Origin: Clostridiales bacterium UBA735
GTDB taxonomy: Bacteria > Bacillota > Clostridia > Oscillospirales > Oscillospiraceae
DNA length: 6,373 bases
Direction of reading: 5' to 3'
Assembly (NCBI GenBank): GCA_002298695.1
Contig: DBLB01000003.1
Span: forward strand, 1 to 6,373
How positions within the stretch are numbered: the stretch's first letter is position 1; every line of letters starts with the position of its first letter. The notes beneath the pieces are model-generated. The model saw nothing but the letters and a program-made list of their open reading frames with translations. It had not been told where the DNA came from and did not search any database. A program made the translations under genes and the position numbers. Positions 1 to 4,866 of this stretch are shown here, one piece after another.

Positions 1-557
1 GCGATGGTCACGAAGCACTGGCAGGCGTTGCGCTCGTCCTGAGACGGGTTGACGATATACTTGCCGTCGAGGTAGCAGACGTTGGTCGTGGCCGTCGGGC
101 CGTTCCAGGGAATGTCGGAATAGGCCATGACGAGGGACGAGCCGATGGAGGCGACGATCTCAACGGGGTTGTCATAGTCCTGCGCGAGGACGGTGTTGGT
201 CAGGACGACGTCGTTGCGCAGCTCTTCGTCGAAGAGGGGGCGCATCGGGCGGTCGATGAGGCGGGAGATGAGGATGCCGCGCTCAGACGGACGGCCCTCG
301 CGGCGGTTGAAGCTGCCGGGGATGCGGCCCACGGCGTACATCCGCTCCTCAAGCTCGATGGTCAGCGGGAAATAGTCGATGCCGGCCTTCGGCAGCGGAG
401 ACGCGACTGCGGTGACGAGCACGACGGTGTCGCCGTAGCGGCAGATGGCCTCGGCGTTGCAGAGCTCTGCGACCTTGCCGGTCTCGACCGTAAAGGTACG
501 GCCGCCGATGTCGGTCTCAAAGATGTGGTGGTTGGGATACTGTTTTCTGGTAACCAT
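1..557 (-). CDS. pnp: polynucleotide phosphorylase, N-terminal part (gene runs off the left edge)
   Basis: PNPase is a trimeric cytoplasmic 3'-5' exoribonuclease that degrades RNA phosphorolytically to nucleoside diphosphates and takes part in mRNA turnover. The 185 visible codons cover the first RNase PH-like core domain. Seen directly: GDTVVLVTA (residues 42-50), FPLTIELEER (63-72), and the signature MPGSFNRREGRPSER (79-93) followed by SRLIDRPMRPLF (98-109), which is diagnostic of bacterial PNPase. The second PH domain and the KH and S1 RNA-binding domains (family length about 700 residues) lie outside the window. The ATG at 555-557 is chosen because AGGAGG at 563-568 sits 5 nt upstream and the protein starts at the usual point of the family. 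It follows rpsO on the same strand, a classic bacterial order; a terminator and a long leader hairpin lie between them, suggesting read-through plus post-transcriptional control. Confidence 0.97.
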   Translation of the reverse strand, partial: MVTRKQYPNHHIFETDIGGRTFTVETGKVAELCNAEAICRYGDTVVLVTAVASPLPKAGIDYFPLTIELEERMYAVGRIPGSFNRREGRPSERGILISRLIDRPMRPLFDEELRNDVVLTNTVLAQDYDNPVEIVASIGSSLVMAYSDIPWNGPTATTNVCYLDGKYIVNPSQDERNACQCFVTI

Positions 558-583
558 AAAAACCTCCTGTAACATGTGTCGGT

Positions 584-654
584 GCGCGGGAGGTTTAGCA
601 CTTGAAACAAAACCGGCGCGCCGGTCCTCTTTCAACTGCTAAATATCCCCGCGC
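584..654 (-). promoter_or_regulatory. long hairpin in the pnp leader (possible RNase III/PNPase control element)
   Basis: Read on the minus strand, this 71-nt segment folds into one long interrupted stem ending 26 nt before the pnp start codon. Paired blocks, outside to inside: 648-654 with 584-590 (7 bp), 637-643 with 594-600 (7 bp), 630-635 with 602-607 (6 bp), 626-628 with 609-611 (two G-U pairs) and the palindrome ACCGGCGCGCCGGT at 612-625. Two of the inner pairs are G-U only in minus-strand RNA, which favours a role in the pnp transcript, although one position (593/644) would wobble only on the other strand. No U-tract follows, so it is not an intrinsic terminator. In E. coli, pnp is autoregulated through RNase III cleavage of a long leader stem; the same mechanism here is inference. 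Confidence 0.6.
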
Positions 655-670
655 GGTGAACGGATGGCGT

Positions 671-697
671 AAAAAGGGAGGCCCGAACGGGCCTCCC
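671..697 (-). terminator. intrinsic terminator after rpsO
   Basis: On the minus strand a perfect 9-bp GC stem (GGGAGGCCC / GGGCCTCCC, 676-697) with a GTTC loop is followed directly by five Ts (671-675). It starts 9 nt after the rpsO stop codon. pnp lies downstream with little room for its own promoter, so the terminator is probably leaky or is bypassed by some transcripts. Confidence 0.9.
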
Positions 698-706
698 GGT
701 TGCGCA

Positions 707-973
707 TTACTTACGGATGCCCAGTTCCGCGATGATCGCACGATAGCGGTTGATGTCCTTCTTGGCCAGATAGTCCAGCAGGCTGCGGCGCTTACCGACC
801 ATCATCAGCAGACCACGGCGGGAGTGGTTGTCCTGCTTGTGCTCACGAAGGTGCTCGTTCAGGTCGTTGATCCGATGGGTCAGGACGGCGATCTGGACCT
901 CGGGCGAGCCGGTGTCGCCGGGATGGGTCGCGTACTTTTCGATAATTGCGGTCTTTTCTTCTTTGCGCATCAT
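707..973 (-). CDS. rpsO: 30S ribosomal protein S15
   Basis: S15 is a small primary 16S rRNA-binding protein of the 30S platform that helps start central-domain assembly. The 88-residue product matches the family length of about 88-89. Diagnostic stretches are [11 protein letters not shown] (residues 19-29) and DNHSRRGLL (48-56), which carries the His/Ser region contacting the rRNA three-way junction, then [12 protein letters not shown]. Two ATGs lie in tandem (971-973 and 968-970). The first is preferred because AAAGGTGG (984-991) sits 10 nt before it and 13 nt before the second. A longer frame opening at a TTG (994) would begin inside the ribosome binding site and is rejected. The next gene on the strand is pnp. 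The roughly 120-nt leader may hold an S15 autoregulatory site, as in several bacteria, but this is not shown here. Confidence 0.97.
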   Translation of the reverse strand: MMRKEEKTAIIEKYATHPGDTGSPEVQIAVLTHRINDLNEHLREHKQDNHSRRGLLMMVGKRRSLLDYLAKKDINRYRAIIAELGIRK

Positions 974-1100
974 AGTGTGTTTTCCACCTTTCAAAAATTT
1001 TCCCGCGCTCTAAGTGGAGGGCCTGGTGTGTGCCGACGTAAAAATCCGGCGTTGTCCCTAAACTGAGAGAGGGGCCGCGGCGCAATGCGCCATCTCGTTA

Positions 1101-1129
1101 AGAATAGCATAAACCCGCTGAAAAGTAAA
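1101..1129 (-). promoter_or_regulatory. probable sigma-70-type promoter of rpsO
   Basis: Read on the minus strand, TTTACT (1124-1129, 4/6 to TTGACA) and TATTCT (1101-1106, 4/6 to TATAAT) are separated by exactly 17 nt. This predicts a start near 1094 and a leader of about 120 nt. An A/T-tract palindrome TTTTTCGCGAAAAA (1134-1147) lies just upstream of the -35 box and could act as an UP-like element. The call rests on match and position only. Confidence 0.45.
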
Positions 1130-1133
1130 GCGC

Positions 1134-1147
1134 TTTTTCGCGAAAAA
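1134..1147. repeat. perfect 14-bp palindrome between the rpsO and aspartate kinase genes
   Basis: TTTTTCGCGAAAAA reads the same on both strands. It lies in the divergent intergenic region, 4 bp upstream of the proposed rpsO -35 box and about 95 bp before the aspartate kinase start. It could be an operator or an UP-like A/T tract; no known operator consensus is recognised. Confidence 0.4.
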
Positions 1148-1183
1148 TATCCCATCTCTGCGGCATTTGCCTCTGCCGGTACA

Positions 1184-1189
1184 TAGAAT
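1184..1189 (+). promoter_or_regulatory. possible -10 element for the aspartate kinase gene
   Basis: TAGAAT matches TATAAT in 5 of 6 positions and would start transcription near 1196, giving a leader of about 47 nt. No convincing -35 box is found 16-18 nt upstream (the hexamer there is near CGGCAT), and there is no extended TG. A GC-rich hairpin (about 1193-1219) would form at the 5' end of the RNA, ahead of the weak ribosome binding site GGGGTG (1230-1235). Confidence 0.25.
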
Positions 1190-1242
1190 AAGGCGGCGGA
1201 CGGGGAAATGCCCCGCCGCGATAACGACAGGGGTGAACAACG

Positions 1243-2493
1243 ATGCTGAAAGTCTGTAAATTCGGCGGATCTTCGCTGGCGGACGCTTCGCGGTTCCTGC
1301 ACGTGCGGGAGATCGTGGCGGGCGACGCGGCAAGGCGGGTCGTGATCGTCTCGGCGGCGGGACGGCGGCATGCGGGCGACCAGAAGATCACCGACCTTTT
1401 ATATCTCTGCCATGCGCATCTGCGCTATGGCGTATCCTGCTGGGATCTCTGGCGGCATGTGTGCGACCGTTATCTCGCCATCCGCGACGGCTGCAGGCTG
1501 CGCTTCCCACTGGAGCGGGAGCTGGAGCAGATCTATGGGACATTCTCCGCGCAGACGGAGCAGGACTGGCTGGCCTCGCGCGGGGAGTATCTGGCGGCGC
1601 GGCTGATGGCAGAGCTGCTGGGGTTTGAATTCGTGGATGCGGCACAGTGGCTGCAATTTGACTACAGCGGACAGGTCCGACGGGCGGATTCGTATGCGAA
1701 GCTCGCGTCGCTGGCCGACGGGCGGAAGATCGTGACGCCGGGGTTCTACGGCACGCTGCCGGACGGGCGGATCCATACGTTCTCGCGCGGCGGTTCGGAC
1801 ATCACGGGGGCGCTGGCCGCAGCGGCGCTGCGGGCGGACGTCTACGAGAACTGGACGGATGTGCCCGGCATTCTGAAGGCCGATCCGGGAATCGTTCCGA
1901 ATGCAGCGCCGATCCCTCAGATGAGCTACGAGGAGCTGGGGCAGCTGTCGCAGGTCGGCACGCAGGTGCTGCATGAAAGCGCGGTCGCGCCGGTACGGGA
2001 GATGCAGATCCCATTGCAGATCCGCAGCACGCTCCGGCCGGAGCTGCCCGGGACGGTCATCCGCGCCCGCCGCTTTGTCGGGGAGCCGGACGTCGTGGGC
2101 TTTGCCGGGCGGCGGCGGATGGCGATGCTGCGTGTGAGCGGTGCGGCGGGCAGTGTCCCGGAGGTGCTGAGCGCGCTGGGGATGCGGCCGTTCTGCGCCT
2201 CACAGGCGATTGGGCAGTATACGGCGCTGCTGCCGATGGCGGATGGGCAGGCGCTCCACGGCACGTCGGAGGCGCTCCGCGCACAGCTGCGGCCGGAGCA
2301 GATGGAGCTGCGGGAAAATCTCAGTGTGCTGGCGGCCGTCTGCCGCAGCAGCGCGCCCATTCCGGACATTCTGCGGGCGGTCGAGGGTGCGGGCGTGCCG
2401 GTACACCATGTCCTGCGCGCCGCGCCGGCACTGCTGATGGTCGTCAACGACAGCCAGTACGAAACTGCGCTCCGCGCCGCCGCGGCAGTATAA
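1243..2493 (+). CDS. aspartate kinase (monofunctional, ThrD/YclM-like class)
   Basis: Aspartate kinase phosphorylates L-aspartate with ATP to 4-phospho-L-aspartate, the committed step for lysine, threonine, methionine and diaminopimelate. Seen: the N-terminal nucleotide-binding motif KFGGSSLAD (residues 6-14); TFSRGGSDITG (179-189), the conserved substrate/ATP-site segment; and YENWTDVPGILKADPGIV (201-218). FGGSS rather than FGGTS and the YENWTDV form resemble the Bacillus YclM/ThrD type. The kinase domain fills about 1-275; the remaining 140 residues should be two ACT domains but keep little of the usual glycine/methionine signature. At 416 residues it is shorter than YclM (about 454). The usual ADPR motif reads ADPG (213-216). 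The start is supported by the family N-terminus; the ribosome binding site is weak (GGGGTG, 7 nt spacing). The gene appears monocistronic and divergent from rpsO. The symbol is left empty because lysC, thrD and dapG usage cannot be decided. Confidence 0.94.
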   Translation: MLKVCKFGGSSLADASRFLHVREIVAGDAARRVVIVSAAGRRHAGDQKITDLLYLCHAHLRYGVSCWDLWRHVCDRYLAIRDGCRLRFPLERELEQIYGTFSAQTEQDWLASRGEYLAARLMAELLGFEFVDAAQWLQFDYSGQVRRADSYAKLASLADGRKIVTPGFYGTLPDGRIHTFSRGGSDITGALAAAALRADVYENWTDVPGILKADPGIVPNAAPIPQMSYEELGQLSQVGTQVLHESAVAPVREMQIPLQIRSTLRPELPGTVIRARRFVGEPDVVGFAGRRRMAMLRVSGAAGSVPEVLSALGMRPFCASQAIGQYTALLPMADGQALHGTSEALRAQLRPEQMELRENLSVLAAVCRSSAPIPDILRAVEGAGVPVHHVLRAAPALLMVVNDSQYETALRAAAAV

Positions 2494-2527
2494 AAAGGCG
2501 TCCTGCGGTTCCAAGGAACCGCAGGAC
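2492..2527 (-). terminator. strong stem-loop after the aspartate kinase gene, U-tract on the minus reading
   Basis: A perfect 12-bp stem (GTCCTGCGGTTC paired across a CAAG loop, 2500-2527) starts 6 nt after the aspartate kinase stop. Read on the plus strand it is followed by ACTGGTATATC, with no T-run. Read on the minus strand it is followed after 3 nt by five Ts (2492-2496). So it looks like a better terminator for minus-strand RNA arriving from the DUF554 side, guarding against antisense transcription into the kinase gene. It may still act as a 3' stabilising hairpin for the kinase mRNA. Confidence 0.55.
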
Positions 2528-2555
2528 ACTGGTATATCAGAAAAGGCGATGTCAC
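2501..2555 (+). repeat. diverged direct repeat, copy B
   Basis: This segment aligns with 2604-2663. The most similar part is GGTATATCAGAAAA then GGCGATGTCAC (2531-2555) against GGTGTATCTGAAAA-CT-GGTGATGTGAC (2637-2663), 21 of 25 aligned bases identical with one 2-nt gap. Homology continues to the left through GAACCGCAGGA versus GAACTGCGGGA and TCCTGC in both. In this copy the left part is a perfect hairpin; in copy A it pairs only as TCCTGC/GCGGGA. Confidence 0.6.
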
Positions 2556-2603
2556 AAGCGCGTGCAGAACCAGGAGATGGGAATGGTCATGGTTGCTGAA
2601 ACC

Positions 2604-2663
2604 TCCTGCCGATTTTGAACTGCGGGATCGAACTGGGGTGTATCTGAAAACTGGTGATGTGAC
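2604..2663 (+). repeat. diverged direct repeat, copy A
   Basis: Second copy of the segment at 2501-2555, about 103-106 nt further on. Its right part (2636-2653) is also the left terminus of the 160-bp palindromic element 2636-2795, so the two repeat systems share sequence. No coding function is seen. Confidence 0.6.
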
Positions 2664-2795
2664 CGGCGGCGAGGAATTTTCGTGCCGAACAAGACATTTT
2701 TTTGCAGGAATACTGACGTATTTCGAGGGAAAATGGCGCGGTGCAGCGCAAAAAGGCCCGCTGTCCGGGCGCGTTGGCAGTTTTCAGATACGCCC
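2636..2795. repeat. 160-bp imperfect palindrome with near-identical inverted ends (MITE-like)
   Basis: The left end GGGTGTATCTGAAAACTG (2636-2653) and the right end read on the minus strand, GGGCGTATCTGAAAACTG (2795-2778), match at 17 of 18 bases and point inward. The exact midpoint, between 2715 and 2716, is the centre of a small hairpin AATAC-TGAC-GTATT (2709-2722). Without gaps, about 29 of the 62 intervening base pairs between the two halves are also complementary, roughly double the chance level. No target-site duplication is visible (AACTG left, TAGAG right) and there is no transposase. The right end abuts the TAG stop codon of the DUF554 gene. It may be a decayed non-autonomous transposable element or a large RNA hairpin in the DUF554 3' UTR. 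Confidence 0.6.
2750..2770 (-). terminator. probable intrinsic terminator after the DUF554 gene
   Basis: On the minus strand GCCCG-GACAG-CGGGC (2756-2770) is followed by C and five Ts (2750-2754). It starts 24 nt after the DUF554 stop codon and lies inside the right half of the 160-bp palindrome. The stem is short (5 bp) but all GC. Confidence 0.6.
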
Positions 2796-3511
2796 TAGAG
2801 CACAAAGGCGAGCGCGACGGCGAACAGGAGCGTCGGCAGCAGGTTGGCCACAGGGATGCGCTTGCCCCAGACGAGGTTGACGCCGACGCAGAAGACGAGC
2901 ACCGAGCCGGTCAGCGAGAGATTCGCGGTTGCGGCGTCGGTCATGACGGGCTGCAAAAAGCGGGCGAACAGCGTGATCAGTCCCTGAAAAACGGCGACCG
3001 GAAGCGCGGAGAACAGGCAGCCGCGGCCCATCGAGGCGGCCATGACCATGATGATGACGCCGTCGAGCACGGATTTTGTGACCAGCAGCGAAATATCACC
3101 CAGCAGCCCATCCTGAATCGCACCGACCACAGCCATGGCGCCGATGCAAACCGTAAACGAAGCGTTCAGGAACCCTTCGAGAAACGAGCTGTCCCCATCG
3201 CTTCCGGATTTTTTCCGCACCCAGAGGCCGAAGCGCTCCATTTTGCCCTCCAGATCAAGCGCCCCGCCGGTCACGGCGCCGCCGAGAAAGCTCAGGATCA
3301 TCATCATGGTGCCGCTTGTGCCGAGTGCGCCGTCCTGCACGGTCAGCAGATTTGAGAGTGCGCCGGCGAGGCCGATGAACAGCACGCACACGCCCATGGC
3401 CTTCATCAGACCGTCGCCGATGCGCTGCGGCAGCGCGTTTTTCAGCAGCAGCCCCAGCGCGCCGCCGGCGACGATGGCCGCGGCGTTGAGCATGGTGCCA
3501 AGACCGGTCAT
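2795..3511 (-). CDS. DUF554 family integral membrane protein (YqgA/YdfK-like)
   Basis: The 238-residue product is very hydrophobic, with about six to seven predicted membrane segments, starting with MLNAAAIVAGGALGLLLK right at the N-terminus and followed by MKAMGVCVLFIGLAGALSN. The opening TGLGTMLN-AAAIVAGGALG, the GLMKAMG segment, the central SFLGGAVTGGALDLEGKMERFG and the SSFLEGFLNASFTVCIGAMAVVGAIQDGL block are typical of DUF554 (YqgA of E. coli, YdfK of Bacillus), whose function is unknown, possibly transport. The start ATG at 3509-3511 is preferred over an upstream in-frame start at 3547 because AAGGG (3518-3522) sits 6 nt before it and the family begins there. It lies 87 nt downstream of cca on the same strand and is probably co-transcribed. 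The TAG stop falls exactly at the edge of the palindromic element. Confidence 0.92.
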   Translation of the reverse strand: MTGLGTMLNAAAIVAGGALGLLLKNALPQRIGDGLMKAMGVCVLFIGLAGALSNLLTVQDGALGTSGTMMMILSFLGGAVTGGALDLEGKMERFGLWVRKKSGSDGDSSFLEGFLNASFTVCIGAMAVVGAIQDGLLGDISLLVTKSVLDGVIIMVMAASMGRGCLFSALPVAVFQGLITLFARFLQPVMTDAATANLSLTGSVLVFCVGVNLVWGKRIPVANLLPTLLFAVALAFVL

Positions 3512-3531
3512 AAAAATCCCTTCTTCCGAGA

Positions 3532-3576
3532 AATACCCCGGGTGCATCCGCTGTTTTTCGATACACCCAGGGTATT
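3532..3576 (-). promoter_or_regulatory. 17-bp stem-loop between cca and the DUF554 gene
   Basis: On the minus strand AATACCCTGGGTGTATC (3576-3560) pairs along its full length with GATGCACCCGGGGTATT (3548-3532) around an 11-nt loop. Two of the 17 pairs are G-U in minus-strand RNA but would be A-C mismatches in plus-strand RNA, so the structure belongs to the cca-DUF554 transcript. Only a poor T-tract (TTTCTC) follows. It may be a weak terminator or attenuator, or an mRNA processing or stability element separating expression of the two genes. It ends about 10 nt before the DUF554 ribosome binding site. Confidence 0.55.
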
Positions 3577-3598
3577 GTAGCGCCGGAGACGGCGATTT

Positions 3599-4702
3599 TC
3601 AAGACAAAAGTGTGCGGGCAAGAGACAGGAGCGTTTCGCGCCGGTTGTCCTCCGGAATTTGCAGAACGTGTTCCAGCAGTGCGCTGAGAAGATCGCCGAG
3701 CGCCGGGCCGCGCAGCGCCGGGAAATCCCGGCCGGAAACGGCCAGATCGTGCAGGCTGACGCACTCGCCGGAGGCAAGAATTTTGTCCACAGCGTCCACC
3801 TGAGACAGTGCGCCCAGCAGGCGCGCCGCTTCGGCGCCCTCTGCGGCAATCAGGCGCTTCCAGCCGAGAGAATTCTCCGGCGCGGGCCAGCAGCGCCGCG
3901 CCGTCTGACAGAGGCGGACAAACCGGGCGGGCAGGCGGAATACGGCAAAGTCCAACTCCGGCAGCAGAATCCCGAGGCTGGCCCAGCGGGCCTCCGCCGT
4001 CCGCGGCAGCGCGGCCAGCCAGGAAAGATCATGGGAACCGGACAGGCCGCAGGAGGCGAGCAGGCCGCTTTCGATCATGGTTCCAACCCACTGTGGGGCC
4101 GGGGAGAGGAGCGTTTTTCCGACCTCCTCGGTGATGCGCTCCCGCGAGAGCGCCGCGCAGAGCGGGGCGCAGCGCAGCAGCGCCTTCCAGGTCTGTGTCT
4201 CAATGGAAAAGCCAAGCTGCGCGGCAAAACGGCACGCGCGCAGCATCCGCAGTGCGTCCTCCCGGAACCGCCGCTCCGGTTCGCCGACGCAGCGCAGCAG
4301 CCGGGCCGCCAGATCGGCCTGTCCGCCGTGGTAGTCGCAGATCGTGCCGTCCGGAGACATGGCCATGGCGTTGACCGTGAAGTCGCGCCGGGCCGTGTCC
4401 TCGCGCAGCGTGCGCACAAAGCGGACGCCGTCCGGGTGACGGCCGTCGCGGTAGGTACCGTCGGTGCGGTAGGTCGTGACCTCGACAGGTTCGCCGTCCG
4501 CCAGTACGGTCACGGTCCCATGCTTCAGGCCGGTGGGAATGGTTTTCGGGAAAAGGGCGAGCACCTGCTCCGGCAGGGCGGAGGTGGTGACATCCCAGTC
4601 GTGGATGGGGCGGGCGAGCAGCGTGTCGCGGACGCAGCCGCCGACATACCAGGCTTCAAAGCCGGCCCGGCGCAGCGTTTGCAGAACAGAATCGGGGCGC
4701 AC
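3599..4702 (-). CDS. cca: CCA tRNA nucleotidyltransferase
   Basis: This enzyme adds or repairs the 3'-terminal CCA of tRNAs from CTP and ATP without a nucleic acid template. The 367-residue product shows the class II poly(A) polymerase/CCA-transferase head: YVGGCVRD (residues 19-26), the two-metal motif DWD (35-37), EVTTYR (74-79) with DGTYRDGRHPDGVRFV, RRDFTVNAMA (105-114) and RFREDALRMLRACRFAAQLGF (145-165). The neck, body and tail helices follow. There is no visible C-terminal HD phosphohydrolase domain such as E. coli Cca has. The start is GTG (4700-4702), chosen because AAGGAGG (4712-4718) lies 9 nt upstream and there is no better start that keeps the N-terminal helix. Paralogous poly(A) polymerase is possible in principle, but a single Firmicute gene of this type is normally cca. 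It heads a probable operon with the DUF554 gene. Confidence 0.94.
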   Translation of the reverse strand: MRPDSVLQTLRRAGFEAWYVGGCVRDTLLARPIHDWDVTTSALPEQVLALFPKTIPTGLKHGTVTVLADGEPVEVTTYRTDGTYRDGRHPDGVRFVRTLREDTARRDFTVNAMAMSPDGTICDYHGGQADLAARLLRCVGEPERRFREDALRMLRACRFAAQLGFSIETQTWKALLRCAPLCAALSRERITEEVGKTLLSPAPQWVGTMIESGLLASCGLSGSHDLSWLAALPRTAEARWASLGILLPELDFAVFRLPARFVRLCQTARRCWPAPENSLGWKRLIAAEGAEAARLLGALSQVDAVDKILASGECVSLHDLAVSGRDFPALRGPALGDLLSALLEHVLQIPEDNRRETLLSLARTLLS

Positions 4703-4735
4703 GGCAGGCTGCCTCCTTCCGAATGATTTTTTCTA

Positions 4736-4765
4736 TTTATATCACAGGGCTGTGGACGATTGCAA
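4736..4765 (-). promoter_or_regulatory. probable promoter of cca
   Basis: On the minus strand TTGCAA (4760-4765, 4/6) and TATAAA (4736-4741, 5/6) are 18 nt apart, in an AT-rich patch ahead of the cca ribosome binding site. The predicted start is near 4729, leaving a leader of about 27 nt. Confidence 0.55.
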
Positions 4766-4808
4766 GCAGAGCAGCGGAAGATTTGAACAAAAGTTAATAA
4801 AAAGCATC

Positions 4809-4837
4809 TTGCGCGTCAAAATCCGCTCTGATAAAAT
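4809..4837 (+). promoter_or_regulatory. probable promoter of the beta/alpha-barrel gene
   Basis: TTGCGC (4809-4814) and TAAAAT (4832-4837, 5/6) are spaced by 17 nt, directly upstream of the gene and divergent from the cca promoter. The predicted start near 4844 would leave only about 23 nt of leader, enough for the AAAAGGA ribosome binding site at 4852-4858. Confidence 0.5.
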
Positions 4838-4866
4838 AGAAAAAACGAATGAAAAGGATGATGCCA

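Noticed and set aside
584..654. Intrinsic terminator between rpsO and pnp
   Set aside because: The stem is strong but is followed by GC-rich sequence and the pnp ribosome binding site, with no U-tract on either strand.
1190..1242. Lysine riboswitch upstream of aspartate kinase
   Set aside because: The leader is too short for the roughly 170-nt aptamer and only a simple GC hairpin is visible.
1399..2555. Minus-strand open frames (191 and 209 codons) opposite the aspartate kinase gene
   Set aside because: Composition typical of antisense frames in high-GC DNA and no recognisable domains; aspartate kinase is clear on the plus strand.
2619..2638. tRNA T-arm-like GTTCGATCC on the minus strand
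   Set aside because: The flanking bases cannot form the 5-bp T-stem and no acceptor, D or anticodon arm is present.
2587..2880. Open frames on both strands across the DUF554-aspartate kinase spacer
   Set aside because: They run through the palindrome and terminator, lack suitable ribosome binding sites, and their translations are mirror products of the repeats.
3659..4726. Plus-strand open frame of 355 codons opposite cca
   Set aside because: Shadow of a GC-rich gene: low-complexity Arg/Gly/Ala/Gln-rich translation with no domain, while the opposite strand encodes an unmistakable CCA transferase.
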